A stretch of 64,000 bases of DNA from GCA-2737665 sp044344795 (GTDB lineage: Bacteria; Bacteroidota; Bacteroidia; Palsa-965). The notes under the pieces were generated by a model that was given only the letters and a program-made list of their open reading frames with translations, searched no databases and was not told the DNA's origin. Below, in pieces: positions 16,629 through 26,573 of this stretch. Within the stretch, counting starts at the first letter, position 1; each line of letters opens with the position of its first letter. The DNA lies in contig JBIJCF010000002.1 in assembly GCA_044344795.1 (NCBI GenBank), positions 1 to 64,000 of the forward strand, read 5' to 3'. The position numbers and the translations under genes were made by a program.

Positions 16629-19600
16629 TTACTTCTGAACGTTCACACGCAAAGTGTGTTGTTCATTAGCGCTTGTTACACGGATGATGTACAAGCCGGA
16701 AGCCTGAGTCTCTAAAGAGATCTGCTTTGTGAATCCTGTCTGCACGTTGTTTTCGTTAGCAGCATACACTACTCGGCCTTGCATATCCACCATTTCGATA
16801 ATAACGTCTCCTACGTTAGCATTGATTGCTAAAGTGAATACGCCGTTATTCGGGTTTGGATAAACATTTACACCTTCAGCTAAAGTGTTTTCAGCAACAC
16901 CTACGCATGCATCAACAGTTACCGTAACTGTTGCAGAACCGCTACAGCCGTTAGCATCAGTGAAGTTGTAGGTTAATGTCTGAGCACCTGCACCAACAGA
17001 AGGATCGAAGTTAGCTCCTGTTACACCCGGACCTGACCAAGCACCGCCTGCAGGAGCACCTGTCAATGTAACGTCAGCATCATCCACGCACACGGTAGAT
17101 GCAGAAGCAGTACCTGTTACAGTTGGAAGAGTGTTGATGGTTACGTTAACGGTATCAGTACCAACGCAACCGTTAGCGTCTGTAACAGCAACATAGTAAG
17201 TTCCTGAAGTAGAAGCAACCAAAGTTTGGCTGGTTGAATTATCACTCCATACGAAAGAAGACCCCTGGTTTTGCGCATCCAACGTTACTGTTCCGCCGCA
17301 CTGCGTCGAATCAGCACCTAAAGCAACAGTTGGGTTGCTGTTAATCGTAACGTTGATAGTATCAGAATTCATACAGCCGTTAGTATTAGTAACCATTACA
17401 GAGTATGTGCCTGATGCAGCAACTGTCAATGTTTGAGCAGTTGTGCTGTCGTTCCACATAAACATTGCACCAGAATTTTGAGCATCTAATATTACTGTAC
17501 CCTCACACTGCGACACATCACTACCTAATGAAACTGTAGGTAATGCGTTTACGTTGACTGTTACAGTTGCTGTATTTACGCACCCGTTTACATCGGTTCC
17601 TGTTACAGTATAAGTGGTAGAAGTGTTCGGTGCAACAGTTTCTGTTGCTGCACTGCCACCCGAACTCCAAGCGTATGTAGTCGCACCTGAAGCCATCAGC
17701 GTATCAGATCCGCCATCGCAGATAGTCGCCATCATTGCTGATGCAGTAACAGCAGGTAAAGCATTTACGTTAACTGTTACTGTTGCGGTGTTTACGCAAC
17801 CGTTTGCATCGGTTCCTGTTACGGTATATGTAGTAGTGGTGTTTGGCGTAACAGTTTCAGTTGCAGCAGTTCCGCCTGAACTCCATGCATAGGTAGAGGC
17901 TCCTCCAGCAGTTAAAGTCTCAGTGGCACCGTCGCAAATTACACCTGCCGCTGCGGTAGCGGTAACTGTAGGCAATGGATTTACGTTTACAGAGACAGTG
18001 GCGGTGTTTGCACATCCATTGGCATCTGTACCGGTTACTGTGTATGTAGTATTTGTGGTTGGAGACACAGTTTCAGTTGATCCGTTTCCGCCCGAACTCC
18101 ATGCATAAGTTGAGGCTCCACCTGCAGTTAAGGTTTCAGTCGCTCCGCTACAGATCGTGCCAGCTGCCGCTGAGGCAGTAACAGTTGGTAATGAATTAAC
18201 AGTAAGCGCAATAGTTGCAGTGTTTACACATCCGTTTGCGCTAGTACCTGTTACAGTGTATGTAGTAGAAGATGTTGGAGTTACAGTAACGTTCGAACCC
18301 GACAAGTTGCCCGGATTCCAAACGTATGTACTTGCACCACCACCGGTTAATGTAGTTGAACCGCCAATACATATTGCTGTGTTAGCAGCTGCCGCACTAA
18401 CAGTTGGTAATGGATTAACCGTAACAGCAACAGTTGACGTACCTGTACATCCATTCGCTCCCGTACCTGTAACTGTATACGTGGTAGAAGTAGTCGGAGA
18501 AACAGTAACACTTGATCCGGATAAGTTACCCGGATTCCAAACATAGCTTGTTCCGCCGGTGGCGTTTAAGGTAGTTGAGCCGCCAACACAGAATGAAGCA
18601 TTGGTAGCAGCAGCAGTAATGGTTGGTGCTGGGTTTACAACTACCGAAGTTGTAGCTGTTTTGGAGCATCCTGTTGCTGCATCTGTGCCGGTAACAGTAT
18701 ATGTGGTAGTAGTAGTCGGATTAACCGTAACGGAAGCTCCGTTCAAATTGCCCGGATTCCAATTATAAGTTGACGAGCCACTTCCTGTTAAAGTAACAGG
18801 CTGTCCCGCACATACCGAAGTAGGAGTTGCACTTGCAGACGGCGTCGGAACAGAGGTTTGGCTTATGGTAAGCGTAAATGCGCTGGCCGATGAAAATCCG
18901 GTAACCAAAATACGATAGGTAACACCCGGTTGAGAGCACCACTGCACAGACGCAGATGAAGAAAACGAGCAAAGCGGACCGCCGTCATCATTACCTGTTA
19001 CACAAGTCAATGCTCCGCATGTTCCTGTATAAACAAAGATTTTGGAGTCCCAACTAGTAGCACAAAGATCTGCACCTAAACGATTCCCATTACCTACAAC
19101 GGTATACCAAACCCCCGGCTGGGAATAAGTTGTAATACAAGTAGGTGGCGCAGGAGATTCAACAGTGGCATTTACAGTTGTTCCTGAAGTGGTACTTGGA
19201 ATAGACAACGCCTGAGCGTTGCTGCACAAGTCGTTGGCTGGTGCAGCAGGCGGCGGCGGCGGGGTGCAGGAATTAAGCGCCATAGTAATATTACGACAGT
19301 TTGTATTAGTTCCGCAGGAAGAATTGGCAGCGGTATGCACATAGTATGTTCCTGCAGCAGTCGAATACCAGTTAAGTGGCGTATTTCCCGCTGCCACAAC
19401 CGGACCGGAAGGAGTACCTTGACGTATAGTGAGATAATCGGAGGGAACTGTCGATGTTGCGGTATAGCCAGTAAATGCAGCCGTACTAGACATGGTAGCA
19501 TACTCGCCAGCAAAAGCGCAAGAAGCTAGTGTCACAGGCGTAGATGTTGTTGGAGCATTACCACTGCCATAAGCGCTAAACATGTTACATGCTGAACTCG

Positions 19601-19973
19601 CCAACAAAGTAATATCTCTGCACGCGTTGGCCGTACCGCAAAGGCAGTTTGCGCTAACGTGAATGTAGTAGGTAGTTGTCGTAGGCGCCGTAAACGAAAC
19701 AGCTCCAACGCCCATAGCTACTACGGTACCGCCCGGACTCCCCGAACGGATAGTCATGAAATCTGTAGTTACGGTACTTGTTACCCGATATACAGTACCG
19801 GCGTTAAGACCATTCCAAGTTCCATACTCACCGGCATACTGACAGAAGATGGTACCTCCAACACTGGCACTGCTGTAGGGGATAGTGTTGTTACACTGGG
19901 CATTACCTTCCGATAACCCCAATGACACCAGCAACCCGAAGACGGTTGCAAGTTTTGCATAAATGTGCTTCAT
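16629..19973 (-). CDS. T9SS-secreted Ig-like repeat adhesin
   Basis: The 1114-residue protein has a signal peptide ending EGNAQ. Next come two related modules of about 100 residues (about 27-125 and 130-235) with YYIHVSANC/YYVHTAANS motifs, a prepeptidase-like domain (about 245-375), about nine Ig-like repeats of roughly 70-73 residues (about 378-1025) and a T9SS type A sorting tail (from GVNVYPNPNNGVF to the end). Repeats 4-6 are nearly identical (GASTYAWSSGG, TYTVTGTDANGC), indicating recent duplication or recombination. The sorting tail directs export by the type IX system and surface attachment. The gene is monocistronic, ends at two hairpins, and is probably an adhesin or matrix protein. 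Confidence 0.9.
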   Translation of the reverse strand: MKHIYAKLATVFGLLVSLGLSEGNAQCNNTIPYSSASVGGTIFCQYAGEYGTWNGLNAGTVYRVTSTVTTDFMTIRSGSPGGTVVAMGVGAVSFTAPTTTTYYIHVSANCLCGTANACRDITLLASSACNMFSAYGSGNAPTTSTPVTLASCAFAGEYATMSSTAAFTGYTATSTVPSDYLTIRQGTPSGPVVAAGNTPLNWYSTAAGTYYVHTAANSSCGTNTNCRNITMALNSCTPPPPPAAPANDLCSNAQALSIPSTTSGTTVNATVESPAPPTCITTYSQPGVWYTVVGNGNRLGADLCATSWDSKIFVYTGTCGALTCVTGNDDGGPLCSFSSSASVQWCSQPGVTYRILVTGFSSASAFTLTISQTSVPTPSASATPTSVCAGQPVTLTGSGSSTYNWNPGNLNGASVTVNPTTTTTYTVTGTDAATGCSKTATTSVVVNPAPTITAAATNASFCVGGSTTLNATGGTSYVWNPGNLSGSSVTVSPTTSTTYTVTGTGANGCTGTSTVAVTVNPLPTVSAAAANTAICIGGSTTLTGGGASTYVWNPGNLSGSNVTVTPTSSTTYTVTGTSANGCVNTATIALTVNSLPTVTASAAAGTICSGATETLTAGGASTYAWSSGGNGSTETVSPTTNTTYTVTGTDANGCANTATVSVNVNPLPTVTATAAAGVICDGATETLTAGGASTYAWSSGGTAATETVTPNTTTTYTVTGTDANGCVNTATVTVNVNALPAVTASAMMATICDGGSDTLMASGATTYAWSSGGSAATETVAPNTSTTYTVTGTDVNGCVNTATVTVNVNALPTVSLGSDVSQCEGTVILDAQNSGAMFMWNDSTTAQTLTVAASGTYSVMVTNTNGCMNSDTINVTINSNPTVALGADSTQCGGTVTLDAQNQGSSFVWSDNSTSQTLVASTSGTYYVAVTDANGCVGTDTVNVTINTLPTVTGTASASTVCVDDADVTLTGAPAGGAWSGPGVTGANFDPSVGAGAQTLTYNFTDANGCSGSATVTVTVDACVGVAENTLAEGVNVYPNPNNGVFTLAINANVGDVIIEMVDMQGRVVYAANENNVQTGFTKQISLETQASGLYIIRVTSANEQHTLRVNVQK
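17540..18420 (-). repeat. Tandem Ig-like repeat units within the adhesin gene
   Basis: The DNA here repeats with a period of about 216-219 bases, and each unit encodes a PTVTASA..CDGATETLTAGG..TYTVTGTDANGC.. block. Similarity is highest between units covering about 17540-18190. Boundaries are approximate because the outer units diverge gradually. Confidence 0.75.
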
Positions 19974-20178
19974 AAGATTAAGTTTGTATTAGTTTGCAGT
20001 TACTAAACTAAGAAAATACTTACGAGATCACAATTTTGATAAAAAAATAATAATTACTTGGCTTTAGGTATTAAGGAAACAGTGTGCAGATACACTAGTT
20101 GTGGGTTGTCAGGTTATCGCGAATTCTATTAATATACCTACTTTTACCTGGTCTTTTCAATCCTAGTATCTCAAACTT

Positions 20179-22593
20179 ATGTGGGCGAAGCTTTCGCATT
20201 TTATTTTACGCTATAAAATTTCCATCCTGGTTGTTACGCTGGCGCTTACCTCATTTATGGGTTGGCAGGCGTACACGAAGTTAGAGTTGTCGTACACGTA
20301 TGCGCGTGTGTTGCCTAAAGATGATCCGATGTATTTGGCATACGAAGAGTTCAAGGCGCGTTATGGTGAAGACGGCAACGTTATGGTGATTGCGTATCAG
20401 GATCTGGGAATATTTAAGTTGAAACAATATCAGGCTTGGTATGACTTGACGGAATCTATTCGCAAAATAGATGGCGTGCAAGACGTAATGTCCACAGCGC
20501 GATTATACAATATGGAGCGCAATGATGATTCGCTTCGTTTTGATATTCGACAGGTAGTGCAACAGCGCCCTAATACACAGGAAGAAGTGGACAGCTTGAA
20601 GGAACAAATCGATCGCTTGCCGTTTTACGACGGAATGCTGATTAATAAAAAGTCGTCTGTTACGCTGATGGCTATCACATTCAAGCAAAAAGATCTGAAC
20701 AGTAAAAAGCGCCTCGATATTGTTAAAGCTGTTCGTGAGAACACGGAAAAATTTGAAAAGACGACAGGCGTTACGGCACATTATAGTGGTATGCCTTGGA
20801 TACGTTCTGAGTATATGCGCAAAATAGGAGGAGAAACAGCGTTCTTTTTGTTTTTATCATTGGGTGTAACTGCAGTAATTCTGTTCATCTTCTTCCGGTA
20901 TTTCAATGCAGTATTTTTCTCGTTGGTTGTAGTTGTTGTCGGACTTATTTGGTCGTTGGGAACGATAGGTTTGTTGGGTTATAAGATTACGGTATTAACC
21001 GGTTTAATTCCATCATTGATTGTCATTATCGGTATTCCGAATTGTATTTTCCTCATCAATAAATATCAGGAGGAACTTTCCCGACATGGCAACAAAACCA
21101 AAGCCTTATCGCGTATGGTGCAGAAGGTTGGTTTGTCGAATTTGTTGGCGAACGTTACCACGGCTATCGGGTTTGGAGTGTTCTATTTTACTAATAGTTC
21201 TTTGTTGGTAGAATTTGGTGTTACTGCGGCCATTAATGTACTTACGACATATGTGATCGCTATCGTCTTAACACCGATCATCTTCTACTATTTGCCGGCT
21301 CCTAAGGCGAAACAAATGAATCACCTGAGTGGCAAGCGTGTCAATAAAATTATCGATTACATCGATCATCTCGTTCACAACAAGCGGAAACAAATTTATA
21401 TTGGCATAGCAGTTGCTACGCTGATTTCTTTAATTGGATTTAAGTTTATCAGTGTTGTAGGATATGTAGTTGATGATTTACCGAAAGATGAACCTGTTTA
21501 TGTGGATTTGAAGTTTATGGAAAAACACTTCAATGGTATTTTGCCTTTTGAAGTAGCCATTGATACGAAAAAGAAAAACGGATTATTTGAGAATGACGGT
21601 GACGTGTTGTATCGAATCGATTCTTTGCAACGCATCATCATGTCAAAGCCGGGCTTCTCGAAACCGTTATCCATTGTTGAAGCGTTGAAGTTTTCATATC
21701 AAGCGTACAAAGACGGACGTCCTAAAGCATATCGTTTACCTTCGAACGGCGCTGATTTAAAAGCATTGGCCGATTACAGCAAGACTGTTAGTGGGCAGCA
21801 GCAGAAGCTGAACAACTTTATTGATTCTACACGTCAATATACACGCGTTAGTTTTCAGATGGCGGACGTTGGTTCGGACAGTGCGAAAAAAATTGTAGCA
21901 CAAATTCAGCCGTTGGTTGATTCATTGTTTCCACCAAGTCAATATAAAGTTGATATGACCGGACACTCGCTCATGTTCTTACGTTCGTTCGATTACTTGT
22001 TACATCACTTGTTCGTGAGTTTGTTGATCGCAATTGTGTTGATCTTACTCATCGGAATGGTGTTGTTCCGTTCAGTGGCGATTATTGTTTTGTCTAAGCT
22101 GCCGTGCTTAATTCCACTCGTAATGACAGCAGGTATTATGGGTTTCATGGGTGTGCCGTTTAAATCAAGTACGATTTTGATTTTCTCCATCGCATTCGGT
22201 ATTGCTTCCGATGGTACGATTTACATTTTAACGGAATATCGCAATCAATTACGCAAATTATCAGCAGCACAAAAGCATAAGGCGGTTTCGTTTGCTATCC
22301 GTGAAACAGCATTGAGTATGATTTACACGAACGTAATCTTGTTCTTTGGTTTCGCCATCTTCGTGCTTTCCGGTTTTGGCGGCACAGTGGCATTAGGTGT
22401 TTTATTGTCAATTACATTAATTGTTTCATTAGCTACCAACTTGATTTTGTTGCCTTGTATTTTGTTGTCGCTGGAGCGTCGCAATGCGCACAAGGCGATG
22501 GTTAAGGAGCCGTTAATTGATATTTACGACGAAGAAGAAGATGTAGATCCGGACAAGCTGGTTATTCATTCCGATCAACACAATCAACACTAA
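20179..22593 (+). CDS. RND superfamily / MMPL-type exporter
   Basis: The 804-residue membrane protein has the two-fold RND plan: a helix near residues 13-30, a periplasmic loop (about 35-210), a block of five helices (about 215-375), a second periplasmic loop (about 410-605), and a second block of helices (about 610-770). The segments GVTAVILFIFFRYF and LIVIIGIPNCIFLINKY fit hydrophobe-exporter/Patched-like proteins of the MMPL family rather than AcrB-type pumps, which have larger loops. These transporters move lipids or hydrophobic molecules. It heads a tightly spaced same-strand run (4-base gap to rmlA), so it may export a product made by the following genes. The substrate is unknown. Confidence 0.85.
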   Translation: MWAKLSHFILRYKISILVVTLALTSFMGWQAYTKLELSYTYARVLPKDDPMYLAYEEFKARYGEDGNVMVIAYQDLGIFKLKQYQAWYDLTESIRKIDGVQDVMSTARLYNMERNDDSLRFDIRQVVQQRPNTQEEVDSLKEQIDRLPFYDGMLINKKSSVTLMAITFKQKDLNSKKRLDIVKAVRENTEKFEKTTGVTAHYSGMPWIRSEYMRKIGGETAFFLFLSLGVTAVILFIFFRYFNAVFFSLVVVVVGLIWSLGTIGLLGYKITVLTGLIPSLIVIIGIPNCIFLINKYQEELSRHGNKTKALSRMVQKVGLSNLLANVTTAIGFGVFYFTNSSLLVEFGVTAAINVLTTYVIAIVLTPIIFYYLPAPKAKQMNHLSGKRVNKIIDYIDHLVHNKRKQIYIGIAVATLISLIGFKFISVVGYVVDDLPKDEPVYVDLKFMEKHFNGILPFEVAIDTKKKNGLFENDGDVLYRIDSLQRIIMSKPGFSKPLSIVEALKFSYQAYKDGRPKAYRLPSNGADLKALADYSKTVSGQQQKLNNFIDSTRQYTRVSFQMADVGSDSAKKIVAQIQPLVDSLFPPSQYKVDMTGHSLMFLRSFDYLLHHLFVSLLIAIVLILLIGMVLFRSVAIIVLSKLPCLIPLVMTAGIMGFMGVPFKSSTILIFSIAFGIASDGTIYILTEYRNQLRKLSAAQKHKAVSFAIRETALSMIYTNVILFFGFAIFVLSGFGGTVALGVLLSITLIVSLATNLILLPCILLSLERRNAHKAMVKEPLIDIYDEEEDVDPDKLVIHSDQHNQH

Positions 22594-22596
22594 TCC

Positions 22597-23478
22597 ATGA
22601 AAGGTATTATTCTCGCCGGTGGATCCGGCACACGTTTGCATCCTTTGACGCTTGCAGTGAGTAAGCAATTGATGCCGGTTTTTGATAAACCCATGATTTA
22701 TTATCCGTTAAGCACATTGATGCTTTCGGGTATTAAAGAAATTTTAATTATTTCTACTCCTGTTGATTTGCCATTATTTGAAAAATTACTAGGAACAGGA
22801 GAACAATTGGGCATACGTTTTCATTACGCTGTGCAACCGGAACCGAAAGGATTAGCTCAGGCATTTACGATCGGCTCAGACTTTGTCGGTGCTGATCATG
22901 CCGCTTTGATTTTGGGTGATAATATTTTCCACGGCTCTAATTTGTCCAAAACACTAGCCACTGCTCGTGAACGCGTTGAGCAGAATGGCGGCGGTATGGT
23001 GTTCGCTTACCACGTCAACGATCCGGAACGATACGGTGTTGTTGAATTTGACACGAACGGCAAGGCGATCACAATAGAAGAGAAGCCGGTGAAACCGAAA
23101 TCGAATTTTGCAGTGCCGGGAATTTATTATTACGACAACAGCGTAATTGAATTGGCACACAATCTTAAACCAAGTCCTCGTGGCGAACTGGAAATCACAG
23201 ATATCAATCGAATCTACCTTGAGCGCGGAAAGTTAGAGGTGAGTATTTTAAATCGAGGTACAGCATGGTTAGATACCGGAACGCATGAATCGTTATTACA
23301 GGCGTCCAACTATGTTTCTATCATTGAAGAGCGTCAAGGACTTAAAGTGGGTTGCATCGAAGAGGTGGCGTACCGAATGGGATTCATTGATGCGAATCAA
23401 CTGCGCAAGTTAGCCGAGCCTTTAATGAAAAGCGGTTATGGTAAATATCTTTTGTCTTTGTTATATTCACAGACATGA
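22597..23478 (+). CDS. rmlA: Glucose-1-phosphate thymidylyltransferase
   Basis: This 293-residue cytoplasmic enzyme makes dTDP-glucose from glucose-1-phosphate and dTTP, the first step to dTDP-rhamnose and other dTDP sugars. The nucleotide-binding signature GGSGTRLHPLT and the following KQLMPVFDKPMIYYPLS are exact family hallmarks, as are LGDNIFHG and EEKPVKPKSNFAVPGIY. The length is normal. The rmlB, rmlC and rmlD genes are not in the window, so the pathway is completed elsewhere. It starts 3 bases after the exporter gene and its end overlaps the next gene by 4 bases (ATGA), indicating an operon. Confidence 0.95.
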   Translation: MKGIILAGGSGTRLHPLTLAVSKQLMPVFDKPMIYYPLSTLMLSGIKEILIISTPVDLPLFEKLLGTGEQLGIRFHYAVQPEPKGLAQAFTIGSDFVGADHAALILGDNIFHGSNLSKTLATARERVEQNGGGMVFAYHVNDPERYGVVEFDTNGKAITIEEKPVKPKSNFAVPGIYYYDNSVIELAHNLKPSPRGELEITDINRIYLERGKLEVSILNRGTAWLDTGTHESLLQASNYVSIIEERQGLKVGCIEEVAYRMGFIDANQLRKLAEPLMKSGYGKYLLSLLYSQT

Positions 23479-24419
23479 AACCAATCCGAAAGATTCTGAT
23501 TACGGGTGGTGCCGGCTTTATTGGCAGCTCTCTTGCCGAAAGGCTCTCGGAGAAGGCCGAATACAGAATCACATTGGTGGATAATTTACTGACCGGAACA
23601 TTGTTGCACGTGCCGGAAGGGAAACATAATAATATCCAATTTATAAAATGCGATGTTAATTCGTTTAAGGATATTTCGGAAGTTTTTTATTCTACCCGGT
23701 TTGACTGGGTGTTTCATTATGCTGCGGTCGTTGGAGTACAGCGAACACTCGATAATCCTGTGATGGTGTTGGATGATTTAACCGGTATCGCAAATATTTT
23801 AAACCTGAGCAAAAATTCCGGAGTGGAGCGAGTGTTCTACTCGAGTTCCTCCGAAGTATACGGTGAACCTGTTGAATTGCCGCAAAACGAAGACACTACA
23901 CCACTCAATTCCCGCTTGCCATATGGAATTGTGAAGAATGTAGGCGAAGCATTTCTGAAGTCGTATCGTAAAGAATTCGGTTTACCATTTACTATTTTTA
24001 GATTCTTCAATACATACGGTCCAAAGCAAAGCAGAGATTTTGTCGTTTCCAAATTCATGAGTTGTGCATTAAAGAATGAGCCGATTATAATTTACGGAGA
24101 CGGTTCTCAAAGTCGTACCTTCTGTTACGTAGATGATAACGTTGATGCCTGTATTCGTATTGCGGAGGATAGCATGTACATTGACGATATTGTAAATATC
24201 GGAAGTGATAGAGAAATTTCTATTTTACAATTAGCTCAACTGGTTAAATCGGTGTGCAATTCGAAATCAGAAATTGTCCACGCGCCTGCATTACCGGAAG
24301 GAGATATGACCCGACGTATGCCTGATGTATCCAAAATGCGTCAAGCCTTGCAAAATGAGCCGATTTCGCTTGAAGATGGGCTGAAGAAAATTTTATCCGA
24401 CACTAGTTTTATCTTATAA
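23475..24419 (+). CDS. NAD-dependent nucleotide-sugar epimerase/dehydratase
   Basis: The 314-residue extended short-chain dehydrogenase has the Rossmann motif GGAGFIG (residues 11-17), the active-site serines after VFYSSSSEVYG (about 121-130) and the YxxxK pair Tyr150/Lys154 (YGIVK). FRFFNTYGPKQ and the RTFCYVDD segment place it near UDP-glucuronate decarboxylase and UDP-glucose/GalNAc 4-epimerase-like enzymes. The exact substrate cannot be read. Its start overlaps rmlA by 4 bases, so it likely acts on a nucleotide sugar for a cell-surface glycan or glycolipid. The next gene follows after 7 bases. Confidence 0.88.
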   Translation: MKPIRKILITGGAGFIGSSLAERLSEKAEYRITLVDNLLTGTLLHVPEGKHNNIQFIKCDVNSFKDISEVFYSTRFDWVFHYAAVVGVQRTLDNPVMVLDDLTGIANILNLSKNSGVERVFYSSSSEVYGEPVELPQNEDTTPLNSRLPYGIVKNVGEAFLKSYRKEFGLPFTIFRFFNTYGPKQSRDFVVSKFMSCALKNEPIIIYGDGSQSRTFCYVDDNVDACIRIAEDSMYIDDIVNIGSDREISILQLAQLVKSVCNSKSEIVHAPALPEGDMTRRMPDVSKMRQALQNEPISLEDGLKKILSDTSFIL

Positions 24420-24426
24420 GTCGCTT

Positions 24427-25401
24427 GTGAATAGTTTGCAATTGCAATTAATTGAAGAAGGAATTAAAACGTTTACGAACGATTTACCTGAAACTCCTGC
24501 ACATTTATACGATCCTATTCGCTACACCATGAATCTCGGTGGAAAGCGGATGCGACCGGTATTAGTTCTTTCCGGAGCTTCCTTATTCACTGATGATCTT
24601 CAACCGGCTTTACCGGCTGCAGTTGGCATTGAGTTGTTTCACAACTTTACATTGTTGCACGACGATATCATGGATCTTGCACCATTGCGCCGCGGACAGC
24701 CAACTGTATATCAAAAGTGGAATTCCAATATTGCAATTCTCAGCGGTGATGCCATGTTTGCGGAGTCGTTGCGCTTGATGGCGAAATCACCACACAACGC
24801 ATTGCCTCGTATTTTGGAGTCGTTTACAAAAGCAGCGCGGGAGGTTTGTGAAGGACAACAAATGGATATGGACTTTGAGCAACAAGCTCGTGTTACGATT
24901 CCGGAATACATCCGAATGATTGAATTAAAGACTGCGGTATTGTTAGCAGCTTCATTGGAAATAGGCGCATACTGTGGTGGAGCTTATTCAACAGATGCAC
25001 ATAAGTTGTACGAATTTGGTCGAAACATAGGAATCGCATTTCAGCTGCAAGATGACATCTTGGATGTGTATGGTGATCCGGAAAAATTCGGAAAGCAGGT
25101 GGGAGGAGATATTGTGTCAAACAAGAAAACTTATTTATTGATCTCTACATTGCAACAAGCCGATGGATATCTGAAGGAAGAATTGTTGAACTGGTTGCAG
25201 GCAGGGGCGGATCAATCTGTTGAGAAAGTGAATAGTGTAAAGGATATTTATAACCGATTACACATTCGTGAGCAGGCAGAAGCAGAAATGAAAAAGTATT
25301 ACGATGTTGCGATTCAGTCGCTGCTTAGTGTAGGTGCAGATGAACAGAAGTTAGCCGGAATTCGTGCATTTGCCGATGCTCTGATGGTTAGAGAACAGTA
25401 A
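24427..25401 (+). CDS. Polyprenyl diphosphate synthase
   Basis: The 324-residue trans-isoprenyl diphosphate synthase uses a GTG start at 24427 (no better upstream start in frame). The first aspartate-rich motif is DDIMD (Asp79, Asp80, Asp83, followed by LAPLRRGQPT) and the second is QLQDDILDVYGDPEKFGK near residue 208. GGKRMRP near 38-44 binds isopentenyl diphosphate. The family makes chains such as the octaprenyl or solanesyl side chain of menaquinone. The residues before the first motif, which set chain length, are FHNFTLL, suggesting a medium or long chain, but the product cannot be fixed. It lies in the envelope operon, so it may supply a lipid carrier or quinone. Confidence 0.92.
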   Translation: MNSLQLQLIEEGIKTFTNDLPETPAHLYDPIRYTMNLGGKRMRPVLVLSGASLFTDDLQPALPAAVGIELFHNFTLLHDDIMDLAPLRRGQPTVYQKWNSNIAILSGDAMFAESLRLMAKSPHNALPRILESFTKAAREVCEGQQMDMDFEQQARVTIPEYIRMIELKTAVLLAASLEIGAYCGGAYSTDAHKLYEFGRNIGIAFQLQDDILDVYGDPEKFGKQVGGDIVSNKKTYLLISTLQQADGYLKEELLNWLQAGADQSVEKVNSVKDIYNRLHIREQAEAEMKKYYDVAIQSLLSVGADEQKLAGIRAFADALMVREQ

Positions 25402-25417
25402 TTGGTTATATTTAACT

Positions 25418-26539
25418 ATGCGTGCAAGTGTAGTTGTCTTCTTTCTGTTTTTAAGTAGTGTGTTGTTCTCACAGCAACATGATTCGGTACCTGATTCTAC
25501 TCAGCGTAAAGGTTTTATTTATCGCATGTTTTTTGATACTACAGCACACAGTGGTTTATTTGCTATTCCCTTATTGTATTATACTCCTGATACTCGTTGG
25601 GCGTATGGCGCAATGGGCGTCTATTATTTTCATGTAGGCGGACCGAGCGCGCGTTTGTCGTATGCGAAGCTTTTGATCGATTACACGCAAAACAAGCAAC
25701 TTGACGTGTGGTCGTCTTGGAATATTTTTTTGAAGGAGGAAAGTTGGCTCATTAAAGGAGAAGCACGCTATAGAAATTTTCCTGATCGTTTTTATGGAAT
25801 AGGAAATCAAACCACATCCGAAATGGTGGAACGGTATACGTACGATCTGCTCAGCATGAAAATTTTGGGATTGAAGCGTATTCGCAAAGGAATGTTTGCC
25901 GGTGCAGATTATCAGGTGCTGTATATGTATAAGATGAAAGTAGCTGAAGGGGGAATTCTGGATACAGCAGGAATTACGGGTGTTGGAGGAGGATTGAATT
26001 CCGGTTTTGGTTTGGTGTTTGTCTCAGATCAACGCGATAATGTTGTTAATGCAAGAACCGGTTATTTCTTCGAAGTATCTTCCTACTATTATCGTCCGGT
26101 ATTCGGAAGTGATTTTAATTATACCACCTTGAACATGACTTTCAATAAATATATTCCTGTTTATAAAAGTAATGTCGTTGCGTTCAACTCGGTGGTGAAT
26201 CTGAATTTTGGTAATCCAACGTTCATAACGATGTCGCAAGCAGGTGGTGATGATATCCTGCGTGGTTACGCGAAGAATAGATTTCGTGATCACAATTTTG
26301 TTGGTGCTCAAACAGAATATCGTTTCAAAATTTGGAAACGTTTTGGTGGAACCGTATTCGCAGGTGCAGGTGATGTGTTTAGAGATCGGAAGGATGTTTC
26401 CTGGAATACGGTGAAATATTCGTACGGCGCCGGATTGCGTTATATGGTGAATCGCAAGGAACGACTCAACATACGTTTAGATTACGGCATTGGCAGAGGT
26501 AATAGCAGTTTTTATATTATGATTACGGAGGCATTTTAG
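25418..26539 (+). CDS. Omp85/BamA-like outer membrane barrel protein
   Basis: The 373-residue protein has a signal peptide (MRASVVVFFLFLSSVLFS) and then a beta-barrel-like sequence with alternating aromatic and small residues throughout. The motif DDILRGYAKNRFRD (near 285-298) corresponds to the conserved LRGY/VRGF loop of Omp85 barrels, and the last residue is Phe as in outer-membrane barrels. POTRA domains are absent, so it is a barrel-only member, about the size of the surface-antigen domain alone. It is the last gene of the run beginning with the MMPL exporter, 16 bases after the polyprenyl synthase, and may be a surface component of that export function. The role is inferred. Confidence 0.8.
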   Translation: MRASVVVFFLFLSSVLFSQQHDSVPDSTQRKGFIYRMFFDTTAHSGLFAIPLLYYTPDTRWAYGAMGVYYFHVGGPSARLSYAKLLIDYTQNKQLDVWSSWNIFLKEESWLIKGEARYRNFPDRFYGIGNQTTSEMVERYTYDLLSMKILGLKRIRKGMFAGADYQVLYMYKMKVAEGGILDTAGITGVGGGLNSGFGLVFVSDQRDNVVNARTGYFFEVSSYYYRPVFGSDFNYTTLNMTFNKYIPVYKSNVVAFNSVVNLNFGNPTFITMSQAGGDDILRGYAKNRFRDHNFVGAQTEYRFKIWKRFGGTVFAGAGDVFRDRKDVSWNTVKYSYGAGLRYMVNRKERLNIRLDYGIGRGNSSFYIMITEAF

Positions 26540-26548
26540 CGCACGCGC

Positions 26549-26563
26549 AGCCGATTGTCGGCT
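26549..26563. terminator. Short inverted repeat between convergent genes
   Basis: AGCCGA (26549-26554) pairs with TCGGCT (26558-26563) around a three-base loop, between the convergent Omp85-like gene and helicase gene. No U-tract, so only a weak terminator candidate. Confidence 0.35.
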
Positions 26564-26573
26564 AATGTTTACC

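Noticed and set aside
17614..18768. Long plus-strand open frames opposite the Ig-like repeat adhesin
   Set aside because: They are antisense to the repetitive gene, have a biased Val/Thr/Pro composition caused by the repeat codons, and lack signal peptides or family motifs.
16629..19973. Repeat array considered as CRISPR
   Set aside because: The units are coding, about 216 bases long and contiguous, with no spacers and no cas genes.
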